A stretch of DNA of 64,000 nucleotides, from the NCBI RefSeq assembly GCF_015476655.1, contig NZ_JABFHF010000001.1, positions 62,001-126,000 on the forward strand. Reading direction: 5' to 3'. Below the pieces are notes generated by a model. That model saw only the letters and a list, made by a program, of their open reading frames with translations, was not told where the DNA came from and did not search any database. Each line of letters starts with the position of its first letter. Within the stretch, counting starts at the first letter, position 1. This document shows positions 35,184 to 43,723 of the stretch, piece by piece. The translations under genes were made by a program, and so were the position numbers. The stretch is from Aquiflexum lacus. Lineage in GTDB: Bacteria > Bacteroidota > Bacteroidia > Cytophagales > Cyclobacteriaceae.

Positions 35184-38100
35184 ATGAAAAAAATAAATCC
35201 CTCAGGAATCAGACTCAATGGCCTCATCAGGATAGCTGTTTTATTTTTGATTTCGATGACTGCATTCCAATGTAGCCAAGATGAGTCCTTGGAATTCCAA
35301 AAAGGAGCACACATCATGCTCGTCGGAAATAATCTGGGCTCGCGGATGATGGAATATGGGACATTTGAAACAGAAATGCATGTCAGGTTTCCAGATAGTC
35401 TGTTGTATATCCGAAATATGGCTGATGCAGGTAATACTCCCGGTTTCAGACCGCATTCAGGAAGGGTATCTCCATGGGCATTTCCCGGGGCTGAGGATTT
35501 TCAGACCGAATTGGCTAATTATTCTGACTCCCAAGGTCATTATGAAACTCCGGATGAATGGTTAAGCAGACATGAAGCAGATATTATTTTGGCATTTTTT
35601 GGTTATAATGAGTCTTTTCAGGGAAAAGAGGGGCTGGATAATTATAAGGCCGAGTTGGATGCATTTATCAAACATACCCTTCGCCAACAATATAATGGAA
35701 CATATTCACCCAAGCTTGCGATTATTTCACCTATAGCATTTGAGGACCTTTCTACTTTAAGGGATTTGCCGAATGGTAAAAAGGAAAATGAAAACCTTTT
35801 GTTGTACACCAAGGCGATGAAAGAGGTTTCGGAAAAAAACCAAGTGCTTTTTGTGGATGCTTTTGAACCTTTCAAAAAATGGTATGATTCCTCCGATGAG
35901 CCTTTGACCATTGATGGTTCCCAATTGAATGAGGAAGGTTATAAAAAATTAGCGGTGTTGTTGGCGGATAAAGTTTTTGGGAAAGTAAAACCAAAAACTG
36001 AACAACATCGGGAATTGATCCAAGAAATGGTTATGGAAAAAAACTGGATGTGGCACAGTGATTACAAATCCCCCAATGGAGTCCATGTTTATGGAAGACG
36101 CTACAAGCCTTTTGGGCCGGACAACTATCCGGCGGAATTGGAGAAAATCCGACAAATGACGGCCATAAGGGATGAGGCCATTTGGAAGGCATCCAATGGT
36201 GAAAAAATGGATTTGGTTGCGGCAGATCAAAACACCAGGGATCTTCCACCCGTTCAGACCAATTTCAATCCCCAACAAAATGGTAGTTTGGAATACCTTT
36301 ATGGAGAAGATGCCTTAAATACATTGACGGTTCCTGAAGGTTACAAAATTGATCTTTTTGCTTCTGAAGTAGAATTTCCCGATTTGGCAAATCCTGTTCA
36401 GATGAGTTTTGACAACAAAGGAAGGCTTTGGGTTGCTACCTGTCCAAGTTACCCGCATTACAAACCGGGTGACAGTAAACCAAATGATAAAATCATTATT
36501 TTGGAAGATACCAATGGAGATGGAAAGGCAGACAAGCAGACGATTTTTGCAGATGGGCTTCATTTGCCCATGGGCTTTGAAATTGCTCCGGAAGGGGTGT
36601 ATGTATCCCAAGGTACAAACCTGAAAATCCTGATTGACACCAATGGAGATGACAAAGCAGATAAAGTTGAAATTCTTTTGAGCGGCTTTGATGACCATGA
36701 TACACACCATGTGATTTCTGCTTTTGCAGCAGATCCTTCCGGGGCGATTTATATGGGAGAGGGTGTATTCCTGCATACCAATGTGGAAACATCCTATGGC
36801 CCGGTCAGGGCCACCAACGGCGGTTTTTACAGATTCAATCCTTCCAGGAGTCATTTGGAAAGAACCGCACAATTGGCCATTCCCAATCCATGGGGTATAG
36901 CTTTTGATGATTGGGGACAGAATTTCTTTGCCGAAACTTCAGGCCCGGACGTGAGGTGGATGATGCCGGGATCTGTATTTCCACGGTATGGCGAAGCCAC
37001 CCACAAATCCCAAAATCTGATAGAAGAATCCCAAAGAGTCCGGCCAACTTCCGGTTTGGAATTTGTTTCCAGCAGACATTTTCCAGATGAGGTACAAGGC
37101 GACATGTTGATTGCCAATACGATTGGATTTTTGGGTATGAAACAACATCAGATGATCGATCAGGGAACAGGTTTTACCACCAAATTCAGACAGGACATTG
37201 TAAAAGGAACGGACAGGAATTTCAGGCCTGTGGACATGGAATTTGCACCAGATGGATCTCTGTATTTTATAGATTGGCACAATGTCCTGATAGGTCACAT
37301 GCAGCATAATGCAAGGGATCCGCTTCGTGACCATGTTCATGGACGGGTTTATAGGATTACCTATCCTTCCAGACCTTTGGTGACCCCTCCCAAAATAGAT
37401 GGGGCCAGTATCCCTGAGTTATTGGATAACTTGAAACTTCCTGAATTCAGGGCACGATATAGAACCAGGAGAGAATTGAGAGGACGGAATGCGGATGAAG
37501 TCACTTCAGCTATCAAAACCTGGGCAGCAAGTTTGGATAAAAATAATTCCAAGTATGAGCATTATTTAACCGAGGCATTATGGGTGACTTGGGGAGTGAA
37601 TAAAGTTGACCAGGATATTCTTAGACAATTGCTGAAAGCCAAAGATTACCAGGCAAGGGCAGCAGCAGTAAGGGTCTTGAGGTATACAGGGCATCAGGTC
37701 AAGGACCAGGATAAACTATTGATGGAAGCGGTGAAAGATGAACATGGCAGGGTAAGATTGGAAGCCATAGTAGCGGCATCTTGGTTGCCTCGAGAAAAAG
37801 GATTGCCGATTTTGGCTGAAGCGGAGAAAATGCCATTGGACGATTGGATGGTACATGCCCATGAAGCGGCAGTTGCTCATATTAATGACTTGACCGTCCG
37901 GGAGAAAAAAGAAGAAGACATCAAATCCAATCTCTCTGGAGGTGATCTGGAACTGTTCAACATGGGGAAAGAGATCTATAGCAGGGATGGTTATTGCAGC
38001 ACCTGTCATCAGCCCGATGGAAGGGGGCTTTCTGCTTCGTTGTTTCCACCGATAGTAGGTACGCCTTGGGTATTGGGTAGTGAGGAACGGTTGATCAAAC

Positions 38101-38357
38101 TGGTTCTTAAAGGTTTATTAGGTCCGATAGAAGTATTGGGAAGAGAATATCCGGGACAAGTTCCGATGACTCCTTATGAAGGCATGTTGAATGACAATGA
38201 AATTGCCGCAGTCCTGACTTATGTGAGAAATTCCTTCGGCAACCAAGCTTCTCCCATCCGGCCCGAAAAAGTAAAAGAGGTCCGGGCCTCAGTGGCAGAT
38301 AGGAAGGGTTTCTATTCACCTGCTGAGTTGCTGAAGGAACATCCGATGGAGAAGTGA
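35184..38357 (+). CDS. SGNH hydrolase - PVC-type propeller dehydrogenase - cytochrome c fusion lipoprotein
   Basis: A 1057-aa lipoprotein (signal IAVLFLISMTAFQ then Cys30). Residues about 40-285 form an SGNH/GDSL-like hydrolase domain (IMLVGNNLGSRMMEYG, IILAFFGYNESFQG, ending DGSQLNEEGYKKLA); the usual GDS Ser is replaced by Asn (GNNLGS), so catalysis is doubtful. Residues about 375-740 are the PVC-type propeller (VQMSFDNKGRLWVATCPSYP, LEDTNGDGKADKQTIFADGL, DGSLYFIDWHNVLIG). HEAT-like helices span about 760-920, and a cytochrome c domain carries C938-S-T-C-H with a Met ligand candidate in GQVPMTPYEGML. The gene is divergent from the DUF1549 gene across a 276-bp gap, so the two arms of the cytochrome cluster may be co-regulated. 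Confidence 0.9.
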   Translation: MKKINPSGIRLNGLIRIAVLFLISMTAFQCSQDESLEFQKGAHIMLVGNNLGSRMMEYGTFETEMHVRFPDSLLYIRNMADAGNTPGFRPHSGRVSPWAFPGAEDFQTELANYSDSQGHYETPDEWLSRHEADIILAFFGYNESFQGKEGLDNYKAELDAFIKHTLRQQYNGTYSPKLAIISPIAFEDLSTLRDLPNGKKENENLLLYTKAMKEVSEKNQVLFVDAFEPFKKWYDSSDEPLTIDGSQLNEEGYKKLAVLLADKVFGKVKPKTEQHRELIQEMVMEKNWMWHSDYKSPNGVHVYGRRYKPFGPDNYPAELEKIRQMTAIRDEAIWKASNGEKMDLVAADQNTRDLPPVQTNFNPQQNGSLEYLYGEDALNTLTVPEGYKIDLFASEVEFPDLANPVQMSFDNKGRLWVATCPSYPHYKPGDSKPNDKIIILEDTNGDGKADKQTIFADGLHLPMGFEIAPEGVYVSQGTNLKILIDTNGDDKADKVEILLSGFDDHDTHHVISAFAADPSGAIYMGEGVFLHTNVETSYGPVRATNGGFYRFNPSRSHLERTAQLAIPNPWGIAFDDWGQNFFAETSGPDVRWMMPGSVFPRYGEATHKSQNLIEESQRVRPTSGLEFVSSRHFPDEVQGDMLIANTIGFLGMKQHQMIDQGTGFTTKFRQDIVKGTDRNFRPVDMEFAPDGSLYFIDWHNVLIGHMQHNARDPLRDHVHGRVYRITYPSRPLVTPPKIDGASIPELLDNLKLPEFRARYRTRRELRGRNADEVTSAIKTWAASLDKNNSKYEHYLTEALWVTWGVNKVDQDILRQLLKAKDYQARAAAVRVLRYTGHQVKDQDKLLMEAVKDEHGRVRLEAIVAASWLPREKGLPILAEAEKMPLDDWMVHAHEAAVAHINDLTVREKKEEDIKSNLSGGDLELFNMGKEIYSRDGYCSTCHQPDGRGLSASLFPPIVGTPWVLGSEERLIKLVLKGLLGPIEVLGREYPGQVPMTPYEGMLNDNEIAAVLTYVRNSFGNQASPIRPEKVKEVRASVADRKGFYSPAELLKEHPMEK

Positions 38358-38379
38358 GTTTGAAGGAGGAGGTTTATTA

Positions 38380-38470
38380 GAGCCAAGAATCAAGAGCCAA
38401 GAAACAAGAAGAGGAATGAGTTGAGAGAAGGCCTCTCCTTGTCACTTCGACGTTAGGAGAAGTCTATTAC
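38380..38470. repeat. AAGARCCAAGA word repeat plus TCACTTCGACGTTAGGAGAAGT element
   Basis: After the cytochrome fusion gene the sequence first runs as words (AGCCAAGAATCAAGAGCCAAG, GAAACAAGAAGAGG). It then forms a short hairpin ACTTC (38444-38448) and GAAGT (38459-38463) around CGACGTTAGGA. An element of the same design, ATTCCGACGCAAGGAGGAAT, recurs at 48477-48496 after another operon, again preceded by AAGAACCAAGA words. The pairing suggests a compound intergenic repeat. Confidence 0.55.
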
Positions 38471-38578
38471 TCTGGAATTAAGGTAAAGACTCATTGACGA
38501 TGGATAAGAATCTAGAATCAAGAAAGACATTAAAAAGAAAATATGATTTCCGTATTTCTGAACGAGCTTTAAAATACC

Positions 38579-39034
38579 ATGAAAAAAATAATAATAACGT
38601 CTTTTATCCTTTGCTGTTTGGCATTCATATCTGTAGCACAAACCCAAGACCATCAGAAACTATTGAAACTGGACCTAGGCTGGGAAAAAGCCCTTTTGGA
38701 GTCAAATGTGGAGTTTTTGAATAGTCTGTTGGCTGAAGATTTTGTTTGGGTACACAATCATGCCAGCTTGATTGATGGTAAGGAAGCAGTAATTTCTAAG
38801 GCAAATCGGATTCAAAATGGTCAGGCTGACAATACCAAGGGGAGGGTTTCCCGTGACCAAACTGTGGTGATTTTGGGAAAAACAGGCGTGGTAAGCGGGT
38901 TTACCATAGTGGACAGGGGCCCAAGCCCAACAACCTATCATTTCATGAGAACCTACGCCAAAGTGAAGGGTAAGTATGTGCTCTTGGCTAATCATACCAT
39001 GGCGGTACCGGATGAGGAATTAAAGGGGAAATAA
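38579..39034 (+). CDS. Secreted DUF4440 (NTF2-like) protein
   Basis: A 151-aa protein with a Sec signal (MKKIIITSFILCCLAFISVA, cleaved before QTQDHQ) and a single SnoaL/NTF2-like DUF4440 fold. LLKLDLGWEKALLESNVEFL, LLAEDFVWVHNHASLIDGKE and HFMRTYAKVKGKYVLLANHT follow the family pattern. NTF2-like pockets bind small molecules, but no catalytic residues can be assigned. The stop lies 25 bp before the DUF6797 cytochrome gene, so the two are probably one transcript. Confidence 0.88.
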   Translation: MKKIIITSFILCCLAFISVAQTQDHQKLLKLDLGWEKALLESNVEFLNSLLAEDFVWVHNHASLIDGKEAVISKANRIQNGQADNTKGRVSRDQTVVILGKTGVVSGFTIVDRGPSPTTYHFMRTYAKVKGKYVLLANHTMAVPDEELKGK

Positions 39035-39059
39035 AATTTTCTTCTCAAAAAATAAAAAA

Positions 39060-41786
39060 ATGAACAGCATTAGATCCAGGATGTATTTACTACTTGTTTT
39101 CATTTTGATGATAGGTTGTAATCAAGCTGATAAAAGTGAGAATACTGAATCCCATGCTATTGCAGGATTTATTTTGTCAGAATCAGACCTTCCGGATTTT
39201 GAAAAAAACCTGGACCATAGAGGATTGTTGGAGGCATGGGGAGATAGACATGGAGAATCCATTAGGACAGGAGAACATATCTACAACAATATTTGCTTCA
39301 ATTGTCACGGGAATCATGAACAGGAGGGCTCTCTTCCCACGGCTTTTAAATTCTGGAAAGATTCATTTAAAGTAGGCAGTGATCCTTTTTCTATCTACCA
39401 AACTTTGACAAGAGGCTATGGTTCCATGCCTCCGCAGGTCAATCTGACTCCTGTGGAAAAATACGATCTCATTCATTATATCCGTGAGACCTTTTTATTG
39501 GAAAAGAATCCTGATCAATATTTCAATCTAGATTCAGCTTATTTGGTCAGCTTGCCGAGTGGAGGGAGTATTGGCCCTGCCCCTAAGGAATTCAAGCCTT
39601 GGGCAGAAATGGATTATGGTAATTTTTTGATCAATACCTATGAATTGGTGGGTTTGAACGCTCCGCCTAGAGAAAGGTCTTCCGGACCTTCACCTTTACC
39701 CGATGAAAATTTGACCAAGGCCAATTATGCCTACAAAGGAATCGCAGTAAGATTGGATCAGGGGAATGGAGGAGTGGCAGCAGGCAATGCTTGGATGATG
39801 TTTGACCATGACCTTATGCGAGTGGCAGGAGCATGGACAGGCGAAGGCTTTATAGACTGGGAAGCAATTCTGTTTAATGAAAAACACAATATTTCCCCAA
39901 GGACAATAGGTGATCTCCATTTTGAAAATCCTGTGGTACCTGCTTGGGCTAACCCCAATACAGGCAGTTTTGATGATCCGAGGTTTACAGCCAGGGATAA
40001 AAGGAAGTTTGGGCCATTACCTAGAGAATGGGCTCATTACAAGGGGCTTTATCAATATGACGATAAGGTGATTATTTCCTACACGGTGGGCAATGCAAAA
40101 ATCTTGGAAACATTCGGTTTGGAGACAGTACAAAATCAGCCGGTATTCACACGGACTTTCAACATTTCAGCTTCTGATAAACCTTTGAAAATGAGAATCG
40201 CCCCTTCCGGAACAGCTGTTGCTTTATTGGGGGAGGGAGCTATATTAAAAGATCAGAATGGGTTTACCGTCATGGAACTTGTTTCCTCTCAATCCATAAA
40301 AATCAAATTATTGATCGCTAAACAAGGGCTTGAAGGGTTAGCGCAATATACAAAATCATCCAGCCCGCCGGAAGATTTGAACCCATTCATCAAAGGAGGT
40401 CCTGCAAGATATCCTCAAAAATTAACCACCGAAATCCAAATTGGGGAGCAGGAAGGTCCTTTTCAGGTGGATATCATGAATCCGCCTTTTGACAGTCCAT
40501 GGAAAAATCAGTTCAGATTGAGTGGTCTTGACTTTTTCAAAGACCCCAACAAGGGAGTGATCTGTTCTACCGATGGAGACGTTTGGCTGGTGGAGGGCTT
40601 CATGAAAAATTCTGGGAAGCTCACTTGGCAGCGGATAGCCTCAGGTTTGTTTCAACCTTTGGGAATCAAAGTTGTCAATGAGGAAATTTTTGTCACTTGT
40701 AGAGATCAGCTTGTCCGATTACATGATTTCAATGGAGACATGGAAACTGATTTTTATGAAAGCTTCAACAATGACCATCAGGTCACGGATCACTTTCATG
40801 AATTTGCCATGGGGCTTCAAACGGATAAAGCGGGTAATTTTTATTATGCCAAAAGCGCAAGGCATGCCAGAGAGGCATTGGTGCCACAACATGGGACCTT
40901 AATGAAGGTCAGCAAGGATGGTTCGAAGTCTGAAATTATTGCCAAAGGATTCAGGGCTGCAAATGGAGTTTGTATCAATCCCGATGGTACTTTTATAGTG
41001 ACAGACCAAGAGGGACATTGGAATCCAATGAACCGCATCAATTGGGTCAAGGAAGGCGGATTCTATGGAAATATGTTCGGGTTTAACCCTCCTTCAGACA
41101 GTACTGACACAGGCATGGAGCAGCCCTTGGTATGGGTGGAAAGGGAAAGAGACCAATCTCCTTCCGAACTCTTGTGGGTGGACAGTAAAAAATGGGGAGC
41201 ATTGAACGGGCAACTGTTGAATTTTTCTTACGGTTACGGAAAAGTTTTTGTAGTGCCATTTGAAAAAATTGGAGAACAAGTACAGGGCGGGATATTTGAA
41301 CTTCCTATACCGAGATTTTCAACAGGAGTCATGCGCGGACGTTTCAATCCAGGTGATGAGCAATTGTATTTGTGTGGTTTATCTGCTTGGGGATCTACAC
41401 AGCCACAATTGGGAGGTCTATACAGGATCAGGGTTACCGAAAAACCAATGCATATCCCAAAAGGATTGAAGATCAGAAAAGACGGTATTGAATTGGCCTT
41501 TACAGATAAATTGGAAACAAACAGTGTGGAGGATATCAATAACTATACTGTCAAAACCTGGGATTTATTAAGGTCCAGAAAGTACGGATCAAAACATTAT
41601 AATGAACAAACATTGGAAGTTACTAATGTGACCTTGAGCATGGACAAAAAATCAATCATACTAACCATCCCGAATATAAAACCTACTTGGGTAATGGAGA
41701 TTGATTTCCATCTAAAGAGTGAGAAAGGCGAAAAAGTAGATGGATTGATTCAGAATACCATCCATCAATTAGGGGGAAATCCATAG
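39060..41786 (+). CDS. DUF6797 cytochrome c lipoprotein with propeller
   Basis: A 908-aa lipoprotein (LLLVFILMIG then Cys20). It has an N-terminal cytochrome c domain with haem site C79-F-N-C-H83 and candidate Met ligand in YGSMPPQVNL (about 120-130). A DUF6797-like region follows (GIAVRLDQGNGGVAAGNAWM, VAGAWTGEGFIDWEAILFNE), then a propeller (VICSTDGDVWLVEGFMKNSG, GFRAANGVCINPDGTFIVTD) and a C-terminal Ig-like tail. This order is the reverse of the two other cytochrome propellers nearby, where the haem is C-terminal. It is probably a periplasmic or outer-membrane-anchored oxidoreductase handling the same substrate class. The substrate is unknown. It is likely co-transcribed with the DUF4440 gene. 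Confidence 0.85.
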   Translation: MNSIRSRMYLLLVFILMIGCNQADKSENTESHAIAGFILSESDLPDFEKNLDHRGLLEAWGDRHGESIRTGEHIYNNICFNCHGNHEQEGSLPTAFKFWKDSFKVGSDPFSIYQTLTRGYGSMPPQVNLTPVEKYDLIHYIRETFLLEKNPDQYFNLDSAYLVSLPSGGSIGPAPKEFKPWAEMDYGNFLINTYELVGLNAPPRERSSGPSPLPDENLTKANYAYKGIAVRLDQGNGGVAAGNAWMMFDHDLMRVAGAWTGEGFIDWEAILFNEKHNISPRTIGDLHFENPVVPAWANPNTGSFDDPRFTARDKRKFGPLPREWAHYKGLYQYDDKVIISYTVGNAKILETFGLETVQNQPVFTRTFNISASDKPLKMRIAPSGTAVALLGEGAILKDQNGFTVMELVSSQSIKIKLLIAKQGLEGLAQYTKSSSPPEDLNPFIKGGPARYPQKLTTEIQIGEQEGPFQVDIMNPPFDSPWKNQFRLSGLDFFKDPNKGVICSTDGDVWLVEGFMKNSGKLTWQRIASGLFQPLGIKVVNEEIFVTCRDQLVRLHDFNGDMETDFYESFNNDHQVTDHFHEFAMGLQTDKAGNFYYAKSARHAREALVPQHGTLMKVSKDGSKSEIIAKGFRAANGVCINPDGTFIVTDQEGHWNPMNRINWVKEGGFYGNMFGFNPPSDSTDTGMEQPLVWVERERDQSPSELLWVDSKKWGALNGQLLNFSYGYGKVFVVPFEKIGEQVQGGIFELPIPRFSTGVMRGRFNPGDEQLYLCGLSAWGSTQPQLGGLYRIRVTEKPMHIPKGLKIRKDGIELAFTDKLETNSVEDINNYTVKTWDLLRSRKYGSKHYNEQTLEVTNVTLSMDKKSIILTIPNIKPTWVMEIDFHLKSEKGEKVDGLIQNTIHQLGGNP

Positions 41787-41938
41787 ACTTGCTTTGAAAT
41801 CAATTCTTATAATATGGGGATGATAATAAGTTAGATACAGGGATTTGTCTTTTCAAAGTTTTTTGGCGTGGATGGTTTGTTGAATTGTTTGGAAAATGCA
41901 TAGAGGCTAATAATGATCAATTCTAGAAAATAACAAAA

Positions 41939-43516
41939 ATGAAAAACAAAGGGATACTGTTTTTAATATTCGTCTTGTTTATACTTCATTTCGGAACAGC
42001 CATGGCACAGGATAGGCCGAATATTCTGTTCATCATGACGGATGACCATACCCAAAAAGCTTTGCACACTTATGGGCTGGGGCTTTTGGACACTGTGTAT
42101 TTCCCAAATATGAACCGATTGGCTAAAGAAGGAGCCCTTTTTAGAAATAGTTTTGTGACCAATTCCATTTGTGCTCCAAGCCGCGCTGTTTTGCTTACTG
42201 GTAAGTACAGTCATTTGAACGGAAAAGTGGACAATGTTGCGCCATTTGATTGGAGTCAGATGACTTACCCGAAATTGTTAAGGGAAGCAGGATACGAAAC
42301 CGCCCTGATTGGGAAAATTCACCTTTCCGGCAAGCCTCAGGGATATGATTATTCACTGACCCTGCCCGATCAAGGCAATTATTATAACCCGGAATTTATA
42401 AGGAATGGTGTGGAAGAGTTGAAGTTTGAAGGCCATTGTGAAGCCCTTATCCCAGAGTTTGTAGTTGATTGGCTTGAAAATGATTGGGATAGGGAAAAAC
42501 CATTTGCCATTAATTACCATACCAAAGCCCCCCATCGGAATTGGATGCCTGAAGAAAAATACCTGGATCTTTATGAGGATATAGCGTTTGAATTTCCCCA
42601 TAACTTTTTTGATGCGTATGCAGGGAGAGGGCGTGCAGCAAAGGAACAGGAAATGGAGATAGTCAATGATATGTTCTGGGGCTGGGACATGAAGTTTGAG
42701 AAAAATCCTTTTACCGGTGAACCCAGCCGTTTAGTGGCACCTTTCGGGAGGATGACAAAAGAGCAAATGCAAGCTTGGAATGCCGTTTACAGCCCTACCA
42801 ATGAAGCATTCTTAAAAGAAATGCCCCCTAAAGAAGAACTTGCAAAATTCATGTTTCACCGTTATTTGAGGGATTATTTGAAAGTAGTGAAATCGGTAGA
42901 TGATGGTATCGGAAAGGTACTAGATTATTTGGAGGCTAAGGGCCTTTTGGATAAAACCCTTATTATTTACACTTCTGATCAAGGATTTTATTTGGGTGAG
43001 CATGGTTGGTATGATAAGCGCTTCATGTACGAACAATCACTCAGTACACCGCTGTTGGTCAGGTATCCCAAGGAAATCAAACCAGGCACCGTGGTGAATG
43101 AAATGGTTTTGAATTTAGACCATGCTCCTACAATTTTGGATTATGCCGGATTGTCCATTCCATCAGATATGCAGGGAAAATCATGGCGAACTTTGGCTTC
43201 CGGAGGTACTCTTCCCTGGAGGGATGCCATTTATTATCATTATTATGAATATCCGGGCCCCCATATGGTCAAAAGGCACTATGGGGTGAGAACCGACAGG
43301 TATAAACTGATTCATTTTTATTATGATGTAGACGAATGGGAAATGTATGATTTGAAAAATGATCCCGATGAAATGAACAGTGTATACAATGACCCTAACT
43401 ACGCTGATATCAAAAAAAGCCTGCATACCAGATTGGAAGAACTGAGGGTTGAATTCGGTGATTCGGATGAATTAAACCGGCAGTTTATTGAAAAAAGTAT
43501 TTCTAATAATGATTAG
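41939..43516 (+). CDS. S1 family sulfatase (CAPSR motif)
   Basis: A 525-aa exported sulfatase with signal peptide (MKNKGILFLIFVLFILHFGT, cleaved near AMAQ). The metal site RPNILFIMTDDH is at residues 26-37, and the formylglycine motif C78-A-P-S-R82 is followed by LLTGKYSHLNG, so the Cys must be oxidised by an anaerobic-type or FGE maturase not present in the window. Later ligands are in IYTSDQGFYLGEHGWYDKRF (about 340-360). The C-terminal part (YKLIHFYYDVDEWEMYDLKN) is the usual S1 subdomain. It would remove sulfate esters from a glycan in the periplasm. Subfamily and substrate cannot be told by eye. Confidence 0.94.
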   Translation: MKNKGILFLIFVLFILHFGTAMAQDRPNILFIMTDDHTQKALHTYGLGLLDTVYFPNMNRLAKEGALFRNSFVTNSICAPSRAVLLTGKYSHLNGKVDNVAPFDWSQMTYPKLLREAGYETALIGKIHLSGKPQGYDYSLTLPDQGNYYNPEFIRNGVEELKFEGHCEALIPEFVVDWLENDWDREKPFAINYHTKAPHRNWMPEEKYLDLYEDIAFEFPHNFFDAYAGRGRAAKEQEMEIVNDMFWGWDMKFEKNPFTGEPSRLVAPFGRMTKEQMQAWNAVYSPTNEAFLKEMPPKEELAKFMFHRYLRDYLKVVKSVDDGIGKVLDYLEAKGLLDKTLIIYTSDQGFYLGEHGWYDKRFMYEQSLSTPLLVRYPKEIKPGTVVNEMVLNLDHAPTILDYAGLSIPSDMQGKSWRTLASGGTLPWRDAIYYHYYEYPGPHMVKRHYGVRTDRYKLIHFYYDVDEWEMYDLKNDPDEMNSVYNDPNYADIKKSLHTRLEELRVEFGDSDELNRQFIEKSISNND

Positions 43517-43723
43517 AAGTAACTAGTCAAAATTCAAAAACTTGAAATCAGCTCTTTATAAACTTTTAAAAATGCTTTTGTACTGTTTTACGCTCAAATT
43601 CTTTGAAATAATTTACTGCTGCTTATGCGATTCAAGGTTGTTGGTTTGATCAACACAAGGTATATTACAGACTTTAACTCTTTTGGTAATATTTAATAAT
43701 GCTTTGATGATTTAAACCATATT

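Noticed and set aside
36315-36872. 185-aa minus-strand open frame in the SGNH-cytochrome gene
   Set aside because: It opposes the conserved propeller coding region; Cys/His-rich shadow translation.
38494-38724. 76-aa plus-strand open frame before DUF4440
   Set aside because: It overlaps the start and signal peptide of the DUF4440 gene in another frame.
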